Source: Desulfobacterales bacterium
GTDB taxonomy: Bacteria > Desulfobacterota > Desulfobacteria > Desulfobacterales > UBA11574
Length of the DNA stretch: 34,410 nt
Assembly: GCA_012974475.1 (NCBI GenBank)
Contig: JAAXQD010000119.1
Location: 1 to 34,410 of the forward strand
Reading direction: 5' to 3'
This document shows positions 1 to 7,720 of the stretch, in pieces. The notes beneath the pieces are model-generated. The model worked only from the letters and a program-made list of their open reading frames with translations, did no database searches and had not been told where the DNA came from. How positions within the stretch are numbered: position 1 is the stretch's first letter; each line of letters starts with the position of its first letter. A program made the position numbers and the translations under genes.

Positions 1-140
1 CCATAAAATCCATACATTGTTTTCACCCCTTGATTAATATTTATTCAAACACGGATGAATTTACAGGGTCTGTTTGGACGACAGGTTGCGTGGTTTAGAG
101 TGTGTTGCCGGTGGGTGGATCAACATCTCAATATAACGGA

Positions 141-218
141 TTATAACCCGAGATAGGCGGTCTTGATGTGGGGATCGTCCAGAAGATTTTTGGCCGGACC
201 TTCCATGACAATTCGGCC
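141..218 (-). pseudogene. C-terminal remnant of LivF (branched-chain amino acid ABC transporter ATPase)
   Basis: Read on the minus strand, the frame ending at the TAA at 143-141 gives GRIVMEGPAKNLLDDPHIK followed by TAYLGL, the characteristic C-terminus of LivF-type ATPases, which end in an AYLG motif. Only about 25 codons survive; no Walker or signature motif is present. It is joined, in a different frame, to the end of a regulator fragment at about 211-222, so this is a rearrangement scar and not a gene. The match rests on recognising the family's C-terminus, without a database search. Confidence 0.5.
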
Positions 219-459
219 AGTTTGTCCTTGATTTTTTCCGTGACCATACGGAACTGTTCCAGCTGATCATAGATGGCATTCAATTGAGTCATATCCCGTT
301 CATTGACCACCACTAAAAAATACCCACCTTTTTAGCGCTTAGGTGGAGAATTTTTTCAGCACGCTGATTGATATAGACGATATTACCGGATGCATCGGTG
401 ATGACGACACCGTTGCTGGTTGCGTAAAAAATCTGTTCATATGTAATGTTTTTGTCCAT
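213..459 (-). pseudogene. Remnant of a PAS-domain (sigma-54-type) regulator
   Basis: From ATG 459 on the minus strand the frame encodes the start of a PAS domain (YEQIFYATSNGVVITDASGN, then IVYINQRAEKILHLSAKKV) and stops at TAG 315-313. The next frame resumes with VVVNERDMTQLNAIYDQL and a helical linker ending KIKDKLAELS, which in bacterial enhancer-binding proteins joins the PAS domain to the AAA+ domain. The middle of the PAS domain is deleted and the whole AAA+ and DNA-binding part is missing. The 3' end runs into the livF remnant. No function is expected. Two short frames on the plus strand here are shadows. Confidence 0.55.
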
Positions 460-527
460 GGTAAAAATCGGATGTTTTTTTCTACGCTATCTTGTGTTTC
501 CACAAACTATAATATTTTCTCAAACAC

Positions 528-549
528 GGGTCAAGGACGAGCTTGACCC
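528..549. terminator. Perfect 8-bp hairpin, possible terminator or insulator
   Basis: GGGTCAAG (528-535) and CTTGACCC (542-549) form a perfect inverted repeat with loop GACGAG. It is followed by TTTG only, so intrinsic termination on the plus strand would be weak. It separates the decayed region from the thioesterase gene. The remaining sequence of 1-593 outside this and the two gene remnants shows nothing I recognise. Confidence 0.35.
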
Positions 550-593
550 TTTGCTGAATATATGGGTATAAATCATTCGGGGTGAATCAAGAG

Positions 594-1061
594 ATGCAAA
601 AACAGAAAAACTCACGAGGGTGTTTTCTCTGCGGACTCGAAAATGATGTTTCATTAAAGATGAGATGGTACGAAGATCATCAGGTCCAGGAAGTACGTTC
701 GACAGTAACGGTTCCCGATCATTTCAACGGTTATCCGGGCGTTGTACACGGGGGGATCGTTTCAGCGATATTGGATGAAACATCCGGCCGTGCGGTCATG
801 TTGAAATCAGGCAAAGATGCTTTGATGGTTGCCCTCAAACTGGAGGTCACGTTTCGCCGTCCCACCCCAACCAACACGCCATTAATGGCCGTCGGCTGGG
901 TGATTAAGCAGAGTTCGAGCCGGGCACAAGTTGCCGGAGAGATCCGTCTTCCAGACGGAACCATAACCGCCGAATGCAAAGCCATCGTCGTTCGCCCTCC
1001 CCAGGATATTCTTGACAAATGGGAAGCAGAGAAACCTTACTGGAAAGAATACGATGATTGA
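594..1061 (+). CDS. PaaI-family hotdog-fold thioesterase
   Basis: The 155-aa product is a single hotdog domain. Near the N-terminus it carries the CFLCG...LKMRW pattern seen in a subgroup of PaaI-like acyl-CoA thioesterases. The core GYPGVVHGGIVSAILDET corresponds to the PaaI HGG-x4-DE active-site helix, where an acidic residue activates water to hydrolyse an acyl-CoA. The substrate cannot be told from sequence. ATG 594 is chosen because GGGGTGA lies about 9 nt upstream; a GTG at 582 would add four residues. The stop overlaps the next gene by 8 bp, so the two are probably translationally coupled. It is cytoplasmic, with no signal peptide. Confidence 0.85.
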   Translation: MQKQKNSRGCFLCGLENDVSLKMRWYEDHQVQEVRSTVTVPDHFNGYPGVVHGGIVSAILDETSGRAVMLKSGKDALMVALKLEVTFRRPTPTNTPLMAVGWVIKQSSSRAQVAGEIRLPDGTITAECKAIVVRPPQDILDKWEAEKPYWKEYDD

Positions 1062-1395
1062 TAAATATTCTTTTGGAAATATCATTGTAAATGGAACCAC
1101 CTACAAGGATGATATTAAAATCATTCGAGGCAAAGTGGTTTCCCCCTGGCGGAGAAACCGTAGTCATAAGGTGGACCTTAATGATATCAAAGATATTATT
1201 GAGGCCAAACCCGGTGTTTTGGTGCTGGGTAAAGGCCAGCCCGGTTTGATGAAGTCGACCCGATCGTTAAGGGAATTTCTTCAAAAAAATGACGTTGATT
1301 TGATCGAGGAGAAGACATCCAAAGCGGTAAAGACCTTCAACCGCCTCTTTATTGAAGGTAAAAATGTTTGTGCTGGATTCCATTTGTCCTGCTAA
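1054..1395 (+). CDS. Mth938-like domain protein (DUF498 family)
   Basis: The 113-aa product resembles the Mth938/NDUFAF3 family: it opens with IDKYSFGNIIVNGTTYKDDI, and the middle ILEAKPGVLVLGKGQPG-like stretch (here IIEAKPGVLVLGKGQPG, about residues 48-64) is the family's glycine-rich turn. Bacterial members have no settled biochemical role. ATG 1054 lies inside the last codons of the thioesterase gene. A longer frame from 1012 has no sequence similarity before MIDKYSF, so it is not used. The C-terminus ends in two cysteines (VCAGFHLSC), as in other members. It probably belongs to an operon with the thioesterase and the flavodoxin-like gene. Confidence 0.75.
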   Translation: MIDKYSFGNIIVNGTTYKDDIKIIRGKVVSPWRRNRSHKVDLNDIKDIIEAKPGVLVLGKGQPGLMKSTRSLREFLQKNDVDLIEEKTSKAVKTFNRLFIEGKNVCAGFHLSC

Positions 1396-1420
1396 TGCAA
1401 GTCCACCAAGGAGGTTTTAA

Positions 1421-1903
1421 ATGCAGATTTTGGTTCTCTATTTTTCAAAAGGCGGTAATACAAAAAAGTTGGCTGAAGCTATTGCAAAAGGCGTTGAGAG
1501 TGTCCAGGACGTTCGGTGCGTTCTGAAACATACCGATGACGTAACCAAGGAAGATTTTGTTGCCTCGGGTGGCGTCATCGCAGGCTCTCCCGTCTATTTC
1601 GGAATTATGGCTGCCCAGCTCAAAAAGATATTCGACGAATTTGTGGGTGTACGCAAAAAAATGGAAGGCAAGATTGGAGCCGCCTTTGCAACTTCCGCAG
1701 ATCCGTCGGGCGGTAAGGAGACCACCATGATGTCCATTATCAAGGTAATGTTGATTTACGGCATGGTGATTGCCGGTGATCCCATGTCAGCCACCGGGCA
1801 TTTCGGAACGTCCTGCGTAGGGTCGCCGGACAGCGGCTCCCTGGAAAACGGGATGAAACTGGGCCGAAGAGTTGCAGAATTGGCTAAAAAATTAAATGGT
1901 TAA
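1421..1903 (+). CDS. Flavodoxin / NAD(P)H:quinone oxidoreductase-like FMN protein
   Basis: The 160-aa product begins with MQILVLYFSKGGNTKKLAEA, the phosphate-binding loop of flavodoxins and WrbA-type proteins (S-x-GNT). A second flavin contact, AGSPVYFGIMAAQLKKIFDE, is at about residues 51-70. Length and motifs fit a single-domain FMN-binding electron carrier or reductase. A clear AAGGAGG-like site (caaggagg) lies 8 nt before the ATG. It follows the Mth938 gene by 25 bp and precedes the nuclease gene by 8 bp, so it is likely in the same operon. Partner and substrate are unknown. Confidence 0.85.
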   Translation: MQILVLYFSKGGNTKKLAEAIAKGVESVQDVRCVLKHTDDVTKEDFVASGGVIAGSPVYFGIMAAQLKKIFDEFVGVRKKMEGKIGAAFATSADPSGGKETTMMSIIKVMLIYGMVIAGDPMSATGHFGTSCVGSPDSGSLENGMKLGRRVAELAKKLNG

Positions 1904-1911
1904 CTTGATCT

Positions 1912-2757
1912 TTGCTAAAAAATACATTTCTCCATATCCCCGGCATCGGGATCCAAACAGAAAAGCGATTGTGGGAATCCGGAATTCAAAACTGGGATGA
2001 CGTTACAAATGATCGAACAGCAGGTCTATCCCCGAAAAAACGGAATACGGTGGTCGAGCACCTCAGGGAATCAAAAGAACAGTTTGACTCCATTAACCCG
2101 AACTACTTTTTCGAGTTAAGCCCCTCCAGCCACCACTGGCGATTTTTCCCTGAATTCAGCGACGCCACCGTTTATCTGGATATCGAGACAACGGGACTGA
2201 GCCCGCATTACGAAACCATCACCACCATTGCGCTTTATGATGGAGAATCGATTTTCTATTATGTCAAAGACCGCAATCTGGATGACTTCCCGGAGGATAT
2301 AGGGAGATACAAAATCATTGTAACCTACAACGGCAAGAGTTTCGACCTCCCTTTTATCGAAAGACATTTCGGGATCAAGCTGAATCAAGCACATATCGAT
2401 TTAAGATATGTGCTCGCAAGCTTGGGGTATAAGGGGGGCCTGAAAGGCTGCGAAACCCGGTTGGGATTCCATCGGGGAGATTTAGCAGATATCGACGGAT
2501 TTTTTGCTGTCCTGCTTTGGCATGATTACCGAAAAAACAGGAACGAAAAGGCTCTTCAGACGCTGCTGGCGTATAATATTCAAGATGTCCTGTCCCTGGA
2601 AATTCTGATGGTTATTGCATACAATCTGAAAATCGAAGACACGCCCTTTTATTTAAATAGGCTGCCGGAGCCGGTGTTGCCGGAAACACCGTTCGAAGTG
2701 GATATAAACACTGTGGAGCGGATCAGGTCCGAACAAAATTATTTTGCTCTCCTCTAA
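1912..2757 (+). CDS. RNase H-fold (DEDD) exonuclease-like protein with N-terminal HhH motif
   Basis: The 281-aa product has a helix-hairpin-helix-like start (HIPGIGIQTEKRLWESGI, residues 8-25) and then a DEDD-type RNase H-like domain: YLDIETTG at about residues 88-95 carries the first two acidic residues, IVTYNGKSFDLPFIERHF the third, and YNIQDVLSLEIL the last. This architecture matches the RNase_H_2 (YprB-like) family, predicted metal-dependent 3'-5' nucleases whose substrate is not established. The only available start is TTG 1912, because an in-frame TGA lies two codons upstream at 1906-1908. No strong Shine-Dalgarno sequence is visible, so translation may be coupled to the flavodoxin gene 8 bp upstream. 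Confidence 0.8.
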   Translation: MLKNTFLHIPGIGIQTEKRLWESGIQNWDDVTNDRTAGLSPKKRNTVVEHLRESKEQFDSINPNYFFELSPSSHHWRFFPEFSDATVYLDIETTGLSPHYETITTIALYDGESIFYYVKDRNLDDFPEDIGRYKIIVTYNGKSFDLPFIERHFGIKLNQAHIDLRYVLASLGYKGGLKGCETRLGFHRGDLADIDGFFAVLLWHDYRKNRNEKALQTLLAYNIQDVLSLEILMVIAYNLKIEDTPFYLNRLPEPVLPETPFEVDINTVERIRSEQNYFALL

Positions 2758-2780
2758 CCCAAATCCCCATTTTTTCCACC

Positions 2781-2809
2781 TTGACACCATCTTTGGATTT
2801 ATTTATATT
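2781..2809 (+). promoter_or_regulatory. Sigma-70-type promoter of the menaquinone operon
   Basis: TTGACA (2781-2786), a 17-bp spacer and TATATT (2804-2809) form a near-consensus housekeeping promoter. It lies 55 bp before the ubiD-family ATG and in the only sizeable gap upstream of the eight menaquinone genes, so it probably drives the operon. Confidence 0.7.
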
Positions 2810-2864
2810 TTTTAATTTAGTCTAAAATTCTAAAGTCTGATTTTTTTTGTTAGGACCTTTACCT

Positions 2865-4310
2865 ATGGCGCTTAAAAACACACAGGAATTTATCAAAAAA
2901 CTCGAATCCGAAGGCGAACTCAAAAGGATTTCCGCAGAAGTCGATCCTGTATTGGAAATAACGGAAATCGCAGACCGGATGAGTAAAACCAACGGTCCCG
3001 CCTTGCTTTTTGAAAACATTAAAGGTTTCTCATTTCCGCTGATGATCAATGCTTTCGGCAGCTTTCGGCGGATGGAAATGGCGTTGGGGTGCGATTCCTT
3101 CGATGATATCGGCCGCCGTATCGAATCGCTCATCAAAATCAAACCCCCAGGAAGTTTCACCCAAAAAATACGGATGTTTTTCGACTTGAAAGAACTGGCC
3201 GGCATTACCCCCAAAAAGGTAAAACATGCGCCGTGCCAGCAGCAGGTTTACGGTCCGGACGGACCATTGCTGGATATGCTCCCCATTCTCACCTGCTGGC
3301 CCCACGACGGCGGTCCGTTCATAACCCTTCCGATTGTCATTACAAAGGACCCTGAAAGCAGCACTCAGAATGTCGGCATGTATCGCATGCATAAATATGA
3401 TAATGCCACCACCGGTATGCACTGGCAGTACAATAAAGACGGCAGCCGCCATTTTGACAAATACAAATCCCGGGGAGAACGTATGGAAGTGGCGGTGGCC
3501 CTTGGCGGACCCCCTTTGGTGACCTATGCTGCAACAGCACCGATGCCGCCGGATATTGATGAATTTTTACTTGCAGGTTTTATCGGATCACGCCCCATTG
3601 AAATCACTCGGGGAAAAACGGTGGACATCTTTGTCCCCGCCGAATCCGACTTTATCATTGAAGGGTACGTAGATCCCAATGAGGACCGGGTTGAAGGTCC
3701 ATTCGGAGATCATACCGGATTTTACTCTCCTGCCGATCTTTATCCGGTATTTCATGTAACCTCCATCACATGCAGGAATGACGCTGTTTATCCTTCGACC
3801 ATTGTGGGGAAACCGCCCATGGAGGATTGTTATATGGCAAAGGCAACGGAAAGAATCTTTCTGCCGTTGTTAAAGATGCTCGTTCCGGAAATAGTGGATA
3901 TGGAGCTCCCCATGGAAGGCGTGTTTCACAACTGCGCCCTGATATCCATTGACAAGAAGTTTCCCGGCCAGGCAAAAAAAGTAATCCATGCACTCTGGGG
4001 CCTCGGACAAATGGCCTCCACGAAATATATTGCCGTATTTGATAAAGATATTGATCTTCGCGATTCGAGTACGGTGGTCTGGAAGCTCCTTAATAACGTA
4101 GATCCCAAAAGAGATCTGTTGGTATCGGAAGGGCCCCTGGATGCTCTGGACCATTCGGCGCCGTACCCGAATTTTGGCGGGAAAATGGGGATAGACGCCA
4201 CAAGAAAAACCCGGGAAGAAGGTATGGGCCGGGAATGGCCTGAAGAAATCAAAATGTCTGAAGAAATCATCGAAAAAGTCAGCAACCGCTGGAAGGAATA
4301 TGGATTTTAA
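2865..4310 (+). CDS. mqnL: UbiD-family decarboxylase of menaquinone synthesis (MqnL-type)
   Basis: The 481-aa product matches UbiD decarboxylases over its full length. DRVEGPFGDHTGFYSPADLY is the signature with an active-site glutamate of this prenylated-FMN enzyme, and NVGMYRMHKYD and MHWQYNKD are further family blocks around the cofactor site. In the futalosine pathway such an enzyme removes the carboxylate of the prenylated 1,4-dihydroxy-6-naphthoate. The cofactor would come from the UbiX homologue two genes downstream. ATG 2865 is preferred over TTG 2847, since TAGGA lies 9 nt before it. The gene overlaps ubiA by 11 bp. Assignment to menaquinone rather than ubiquinone is inferred from the neighbouring mqn genes. 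Confidence 0.88.
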   Translation: MALKNTQEFIKKLESEGELKRISAEVDPVLEITEIADRMSKTNGPALLFENIKGFSFPLMINAFGSFRRMEMALGCDSFDDIGRRIESLIKIKPPGSFTQKIRMFFDLKELAGITPKKVKHAPCQQQVYGPDGPLLDMLPILTCWPHDGGPFITLPIVITKDPESSTQNVGMYRMHKYDNATTGMHWQYNKDGSRHFDKYKSRGERMEVAVALGGPPLVTYAATAPMPPDIDEFLLAGFIGSRPIEITRGKTVDIFVPAESDFIIEGYVDPNEDRVEGPFGDHTGFYSPADLYPVFHVTSITCRNDAVYPSTIVGKPPMEDCYMAKATERIFLPLLKMLVPEIVDMELPMEGVFHNCALISIDKKFPGQAKKVIHALWGLGQMASTKYIAVFDKDIDLRDSSTVVWKLLNNVDPKRDLLVSEGPLDALDHSAPYPNFGGKMGIDATRKTREEGMGREWPEEIKMSEEIIEKVSNRWKEYGF

Positions 4311-5151
4311 GAAATTCTCAGAGCTCATTATGATCGAGCAGACCTTTTTTGCCCTTCCTTTTGCATTGTTGGGTGTGCTGTTTGCCGGTGGTGGAACGTT
4401 TAAGACCTGGTTCTGGGTCATCGTCGCTCTGGCTGCAGCCAGAACTGCCGGCATGTCATTCAACCGGGTTATCGATGCTGAAATCGATGGGAAAAATCCC
4501 CGCACCCGTGACCGGCTGGTTCCAAAAGGAGAGGTTGGGTCTTCGGTGGTATGGATGGCGGCGGTAATATCCTCGCTGGTGCTTGTGGGTGCTTCGTTCA
4601 TGCTCAACAGGCTCTGTTTTTATCTGTCTTTTCCAGCGGTTTTAATGCTGTTAACCTATTCTTATCTTAAACGCTTCAGCGCTTCGTCTCATTTTTATCT
4701 CGGCCTGGTTGAAGCCGCCGCCCCCGTCGGCGGATACATTGCAGTCACCGGGGAATTTGGGCGTGTTCCTTTGGTTCTGGGGCTCGTTATCTTGACCTGG
4801 ATTGCCGGGCTCGACATCGTATACGCCATACAGGACATCGATTTTGATATTAAAGAAGATCTTCACTCCATACCGGCTCGGCTGGGGAAGAAAAAGGCCC
4901 TCGTCATCTCTGCAGCCTGCTATATTGGCTCCATAAGCGCAATGATATATGCGGGTTTTCTGACACATAAGAATGTTCCCTACTGGACTGCGGTTTTATT
5001 GGTCGGAATAATATTTTTTTACCAGCAGAGACTTGCCAGGCGTAAAAACATCGCTTTGGCTGTAAAGAATTTTTTCAAAGTCAACATGTATATATCCCCG
5101 ATACTTTTTTTCGGAACTCTCACGGATGTTTTTCTCGGACAAATTTTATAA
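4300..5151 (+). CDS. mqnP: UbiA-family prenyltransferase of menaquinone synthesis (MqnP-type)
   Basis: The 283-aa integral membrane product has about eight hydrophobic segments and both aspartate-rich motifs of UbiA prenyltransferases: NRVIDAEIDGKNPRTRDR at about residues 55-72 and YAIQDIDFDIKEDL at about 178-191, which bind the polyprenyl diphosphate through Mg2+. In the futalosine pathway it would attach the polyprenyl tail to 1,4-dihydroxy-6-naphthoate at the inner membrane. Its start lies inside the ubiD-family gene. The function is assigned from family plus operon; the substrate is inferred. Confidence 0.88.
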   Translation: MDFKKFSELIMIEQTFFALPFALLGVLFAGGGTFKTWFWVIVALAAARTAGMSFNRVIDAEIDGKNPRTRDRLVPKGEVGSSVVWMAAVISSLVLVGASFMLNRLCFYLSFPAVLMLLTYSYLKRFSASSHFYLGLVEAAAPVGGYIAVTGEFGRVPLVLGLVILTWIAGLDIVYAIQDIDFDIKEDLHSIPARLGKKKALVISAACYIGSISAMIYAGFLTHKNVPYWTAVLLVGIIFFYQQRLARRKNIALAVKNFFKVNMYISPILFFGTLTDVFLGQIL

Positions 5152-5186
5152 ACGTCGAACAGAGGATTAATATAAGGCTGAACACA

Positions 5187-5789
5187 ATGATCGTTGTCGG
5201 AATTTCAGGTGCCAGCGGCCCCATCATGGGCATTCGTTTGATTGAAGAACTCCTCAATTCAAAAGAGCGGGTCGCAGGAATTGTTTCACAGGCTGCCGGA
5301 CAAATTATTGAATACGAAATGCTCAATGAAAAGGAATCCTTTACATCCTTAAAAGAACTGCTTTTAAAACGCGGCGTTTCGCGCAACCATAATCTTTTGA
5401 GCGAATTTAAAAATCATGATTTCTTTACCCCGGTTGCCAGCGGATCTGCAGAATTTGAAGCGATGGTTGTCATGCCCTGCTCCATGAAAACATTGTCCGC
5501 CATTGTCCATGGATATGCCGATTCACTGATTACCAGAGCCTGTGACGTGGCATTAAAAGAACGGCGAAGATGCATCATCGTTCCCAGAGAAACACCGCTG
5601 AGTGTTGTTCATACTGAAAATTTGCACAAGGCAGCCCTGGCAGGAATTGAGATCGTGCCGCCGGTTCCGGGGTTTTACACCCGGCCTGAATCCCTTGATG
5701 ACGTGATCAATTTTGTTGTGGGAAAGGTGTTGAACCTTTTGGGAAGAAGGCATGACCTGTTTGAAAGCTGGGGAAAGAGGGAAGTATAA
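5187..5789 (+). CDS. ubiX: UbiX-family flavin prenyltransferase (MqnM-type)
   Basis: The 200-aa product has the UbiX flavoprotein pattern: MIVVGISGASGPIMGIRLIE at the N-terminus (FMN-binding loop), PCSMKTLSAIVHGYADSLIT at about residues 101-120, and REAP-like RETPLSVVHTENL at about 133-145. UbiX makes prenylated FMN, the cofactor of UbiD enzymes; its occurrence next to the ubiD homologue fits this. ATAAGG lies about 10 nt before ATG 5187. One base separates its stop from the GTG start of mqnE. Confidence 0.9.
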   Translation: MIVVGISGASGPIMGIRLIEELLNSKERVAGIVSQAAGQIIEYEMLNEKESFTSLKELLLKRGVSRNHNLLSEFKNHDFFTPVASGSAEFEAMVVMPCSMKTLSAIVHGYADSLITRACDVALKERRRCIIVPRETPLSVVHTENLHKAALAGIEIVPPVPGFYTRPESLDDVINFVVGKVLNLLGRRHDLFESWGKREV

Positions 5790-5790
5790 C

Positions 5791-6909
5791 GTGGAATTTC
5801 TGGATACGTTACAGAATAAAACACTCCGCAGCATTGCCGAAAAAGTTTGCAGCAAAGTTCCCGTCAACAAAGAAGATGCCCTTTACATGCTCACAACCGA
5901 CCACATCCTCGATCTTGGCGCCATTGCCCATCATATCCGGACCAGATTGCACGGAAACCTTGCATACTATGGTGTAAACATGAATCTTAACTACACCAAC
6001 ATATGCGAGCTTCGATGCCCGTTATGCGCCTATTCCTGTGATGAAAACGACGAAAACGCGTTTCTGCTTTCCATAGACGAAATTGACCGGAGGATACGAA
6101 AGGCTTCTTTGGTGGGAATTGATGAAGTTCACATCGTGGGCGGGCTCCATCCCGATCTTGGTATCGATTATTTCGAGCAGATGTTAAGACGCATAAAAAA
6201 GATAAAACCGGATATTCATATTGTTGGTTTTACTGCGGTTGAATACGATTATTTTGCGAAAAAAAACAAAATTTCCCTTGAAGAAGTGTTCAAACGGCTT
6301 ATGGATGCCGGCGTCGAAGCACTCCCCGGAGGCGGTGCTGAAATTTTTTCGCCCCGGGTCCGCGATATCATCGCGCCGAAGAAAATATCAGGGTCAAAAT
6401 GGCTGTCCGTAATGCGGACAGCGCACAAAATGGGTCTTAAAACCAATGCCACCCTGCTGTATAACCATATCGAGACCCCGGAAGATATTGTGGATCACCT
6501 TTCACAGATCCGCGATCTGCAGGATGAGACCGGGGGATTCAAAACCTTTGTGCCCTTACAGTTTCACGGAGAAAACACAAAAATTGACCCACGCCCATCG
6601 ACCTCCGGTTACGACGACATCAGGCTCTATGCTGCGAGCAGGATTTTTCTTCACAATGTCCCCCATCTTAAGGCATTGTGGATGTATCTGGGTGATAAAA
6701 TGGCTCAAGTACTTCTCCGGTTCGGCGTTGATGATATCGGCGCAACGTATCACAATGAAAAAGTGGTTCATGCTGCCGGTGCACAAACACCCGATTTTGG
6801 ATCCGAGCCGTTTTTAAGAAGACTTATCCATGAAGCCCAACTCATACCTGAACGAACAACAGCCAGTTACCGCAGTTCATCGGGCAGCCTGAAAAAGGAA
6901 ATTGTATGA
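5791..6909 (+). CDS. mqnE: Aminofutalosine synthase MqnE (radical SAM)
   Basis: The 372-aa product is a radical SAM enzyme with the CX3CX2C cluster motif CELRCPLC at residues 72-79. It also carries blocks that separate MqnE from MqnC: HIVGGLHPDLGIDYFEQML, VGFTAVEYDYF, EALPGGGAEIFSPRVRD and FVPLQFHGENTKI. MqnE joins 3-[(1-carboxyvinyl)oxy]benzoate, made by MqnA, to S-adenosylmethionine, giving aminofutalosine. GTG 5791 is chosen because GAGGGAAG sits about 8 nt upstream and the family starts near here; an in-frame ATG at 5752 lies inside ubiX. The stop overlaps the mqnA start (ATGA). Confidence 0.92.
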   Translation: MEFLDTLQNKTLRSIAEKVCSKVPVNKEDALYMLTTDHILDLGAIAHHIRTRLHGNLAYYGVNMNLNYTNICELRCPLCAYSCDENDENAFLLSIDEIDRRIRKASLVGIDEVHIVGGLHPDLGIDYFEQMLRRIKKIKPDIHIVGFTAVEYDYFAKKNKISLEEVFKRLMDAGVEALPGGGAEIFSPRVRDIIAPKKISGSKWLSVMRTAHKMGLKTNATLLYNHIETPEDIVDHLSQIRDLQDETGGFKTFVPLQFHGENTKIDPRPSTSGYDDIRLYAASRIFLHNVPHLKALWMYLGDKMAQVLLRFGVDDIGATYHNEKVVHAAGAQTPDFGSEPFLRRLIHEAQLIPERTTASYRSSSGSLKKEIV

Positions 6910-7718
6910 GGCTCGGGTATATCGACTATCTTAACTGCTATCCCTTTTATTACCGGATGTTTGAAAAAAAACCTGTCCCAGGAATCAGCATCTATCCGGG
7001 GTACCCGTGCATGCTCAATAAAATGATGGCGGACCGGCAACTCGACATGAGTCCCATTTCTTCCGCAACCTGTGCAGAAATTGCTGACGATGTGGCCCTC
7101 CTTCCCCAATTCTGTTTAAGTTCGGTGGGATATGTGGGATCGGTGATTCTTACGAGCAAAATTCCCATTGAAGAATTGAATCACAAGAAAGTGGGAATTA
7201 CCAGCGCATCTCATACGTCAGCGGTGCTGTTAAAAATTCTTCTTAAAAATTATTACAATGCAGAGCCGTTTTACATACCCACCGATCCGAGGCCGGTGCT
7301 TAAAGATATGGATGCCGCTCTGGTTATCGGCAACGATGCCATGGCAATATCCTCTGAACCGGCATCCTATAGTTATGACCTTGGGGACCTGTGGCTTCGC
7401 AAGACCGGTTTCCCTGTGGTATTTGCCGTGTTTGCAGTCAGAAAAAGCATCGTTGAAAAATACGCGTCGGAAATCAGAGCGGTGGTTTCTTCATATCACA
7501 GCGCTTTGCGCCACCTCAAAGAGGATAAAGAGCAGGTCGTTTCAAAGGCAAGCGCAAAATATCCGGATATTATTTACGACATAAACAGCTACTTTGACCT
7601 GTTGCAGTTTAAGTTCGACGAGGATTTGAAAGATGCCTTGATGTTTTACTATTCAATGGCCGGAGACATGGGTCTGATAAAAAAGGTGAAAGGCTTAAAA
7701 TATTTGTCTTTTGAATAG
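6906..7718 (+). CDS. mqnA: Chorismate dehydratase MqnA
   Basis: The 270-aa product starts MRLGYIDYLNCYPFYYRMFE, the MqnA N-terminus (IxYLNxxP), and continues with DRQLDMSPISSATCAE, the conserved substrate-binding block in which MqnA/MqnD proteins recognise the carboxylates. It has the periplasmic-binding-protein fold but no signal peptide and acts in the cytoplasm. It dehydrates chorismate to 3-[(1-carboxyvinyl)oxy]benzoate, the first committed step of the futalosine pathway. It overlaps mqnE by 4 bp and is followed after 2 bp by mqnC, so the three pathway enzymes are co-translated. Confidence 0.92.
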   Translation: MRLGYIDYLNCYPFYYRMFEKKPVPGISIYPGYPCMLNKMMADRQLDMSPISSATCAEIADDVALLPQFCLSSVGYVGSVILTSKIPIEELNHKKVGITSASHTSAVLLKILLKNYYNAEPFYIPTDPRPVLKDMDAALVIGNDAMAISSEPASYSYDLGDLWLRKTGFPVVFAVFAVRKSIVEKYASEIRAVVSSYHSALRHLKEDKEQVVSKASAKYPDIIYDINSYFDLLQFKFDEDLKDALMFYYSMAGDMGLIKKVKGLKYLSFE

Positions 7719-7720
7719 AA

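Noticed and set aside
343..546. 67-aa plus-strand ORF over the regulator remnant
   Set aside because: It is the antisense reading of the PAS fragment and has no family features.
3870..4607. 245-aa minus-strand ORF across ubiD/ubiA
   Set aside because: Antisense shadow of two well-supported genes; no recognisable domain and no ribosome site.
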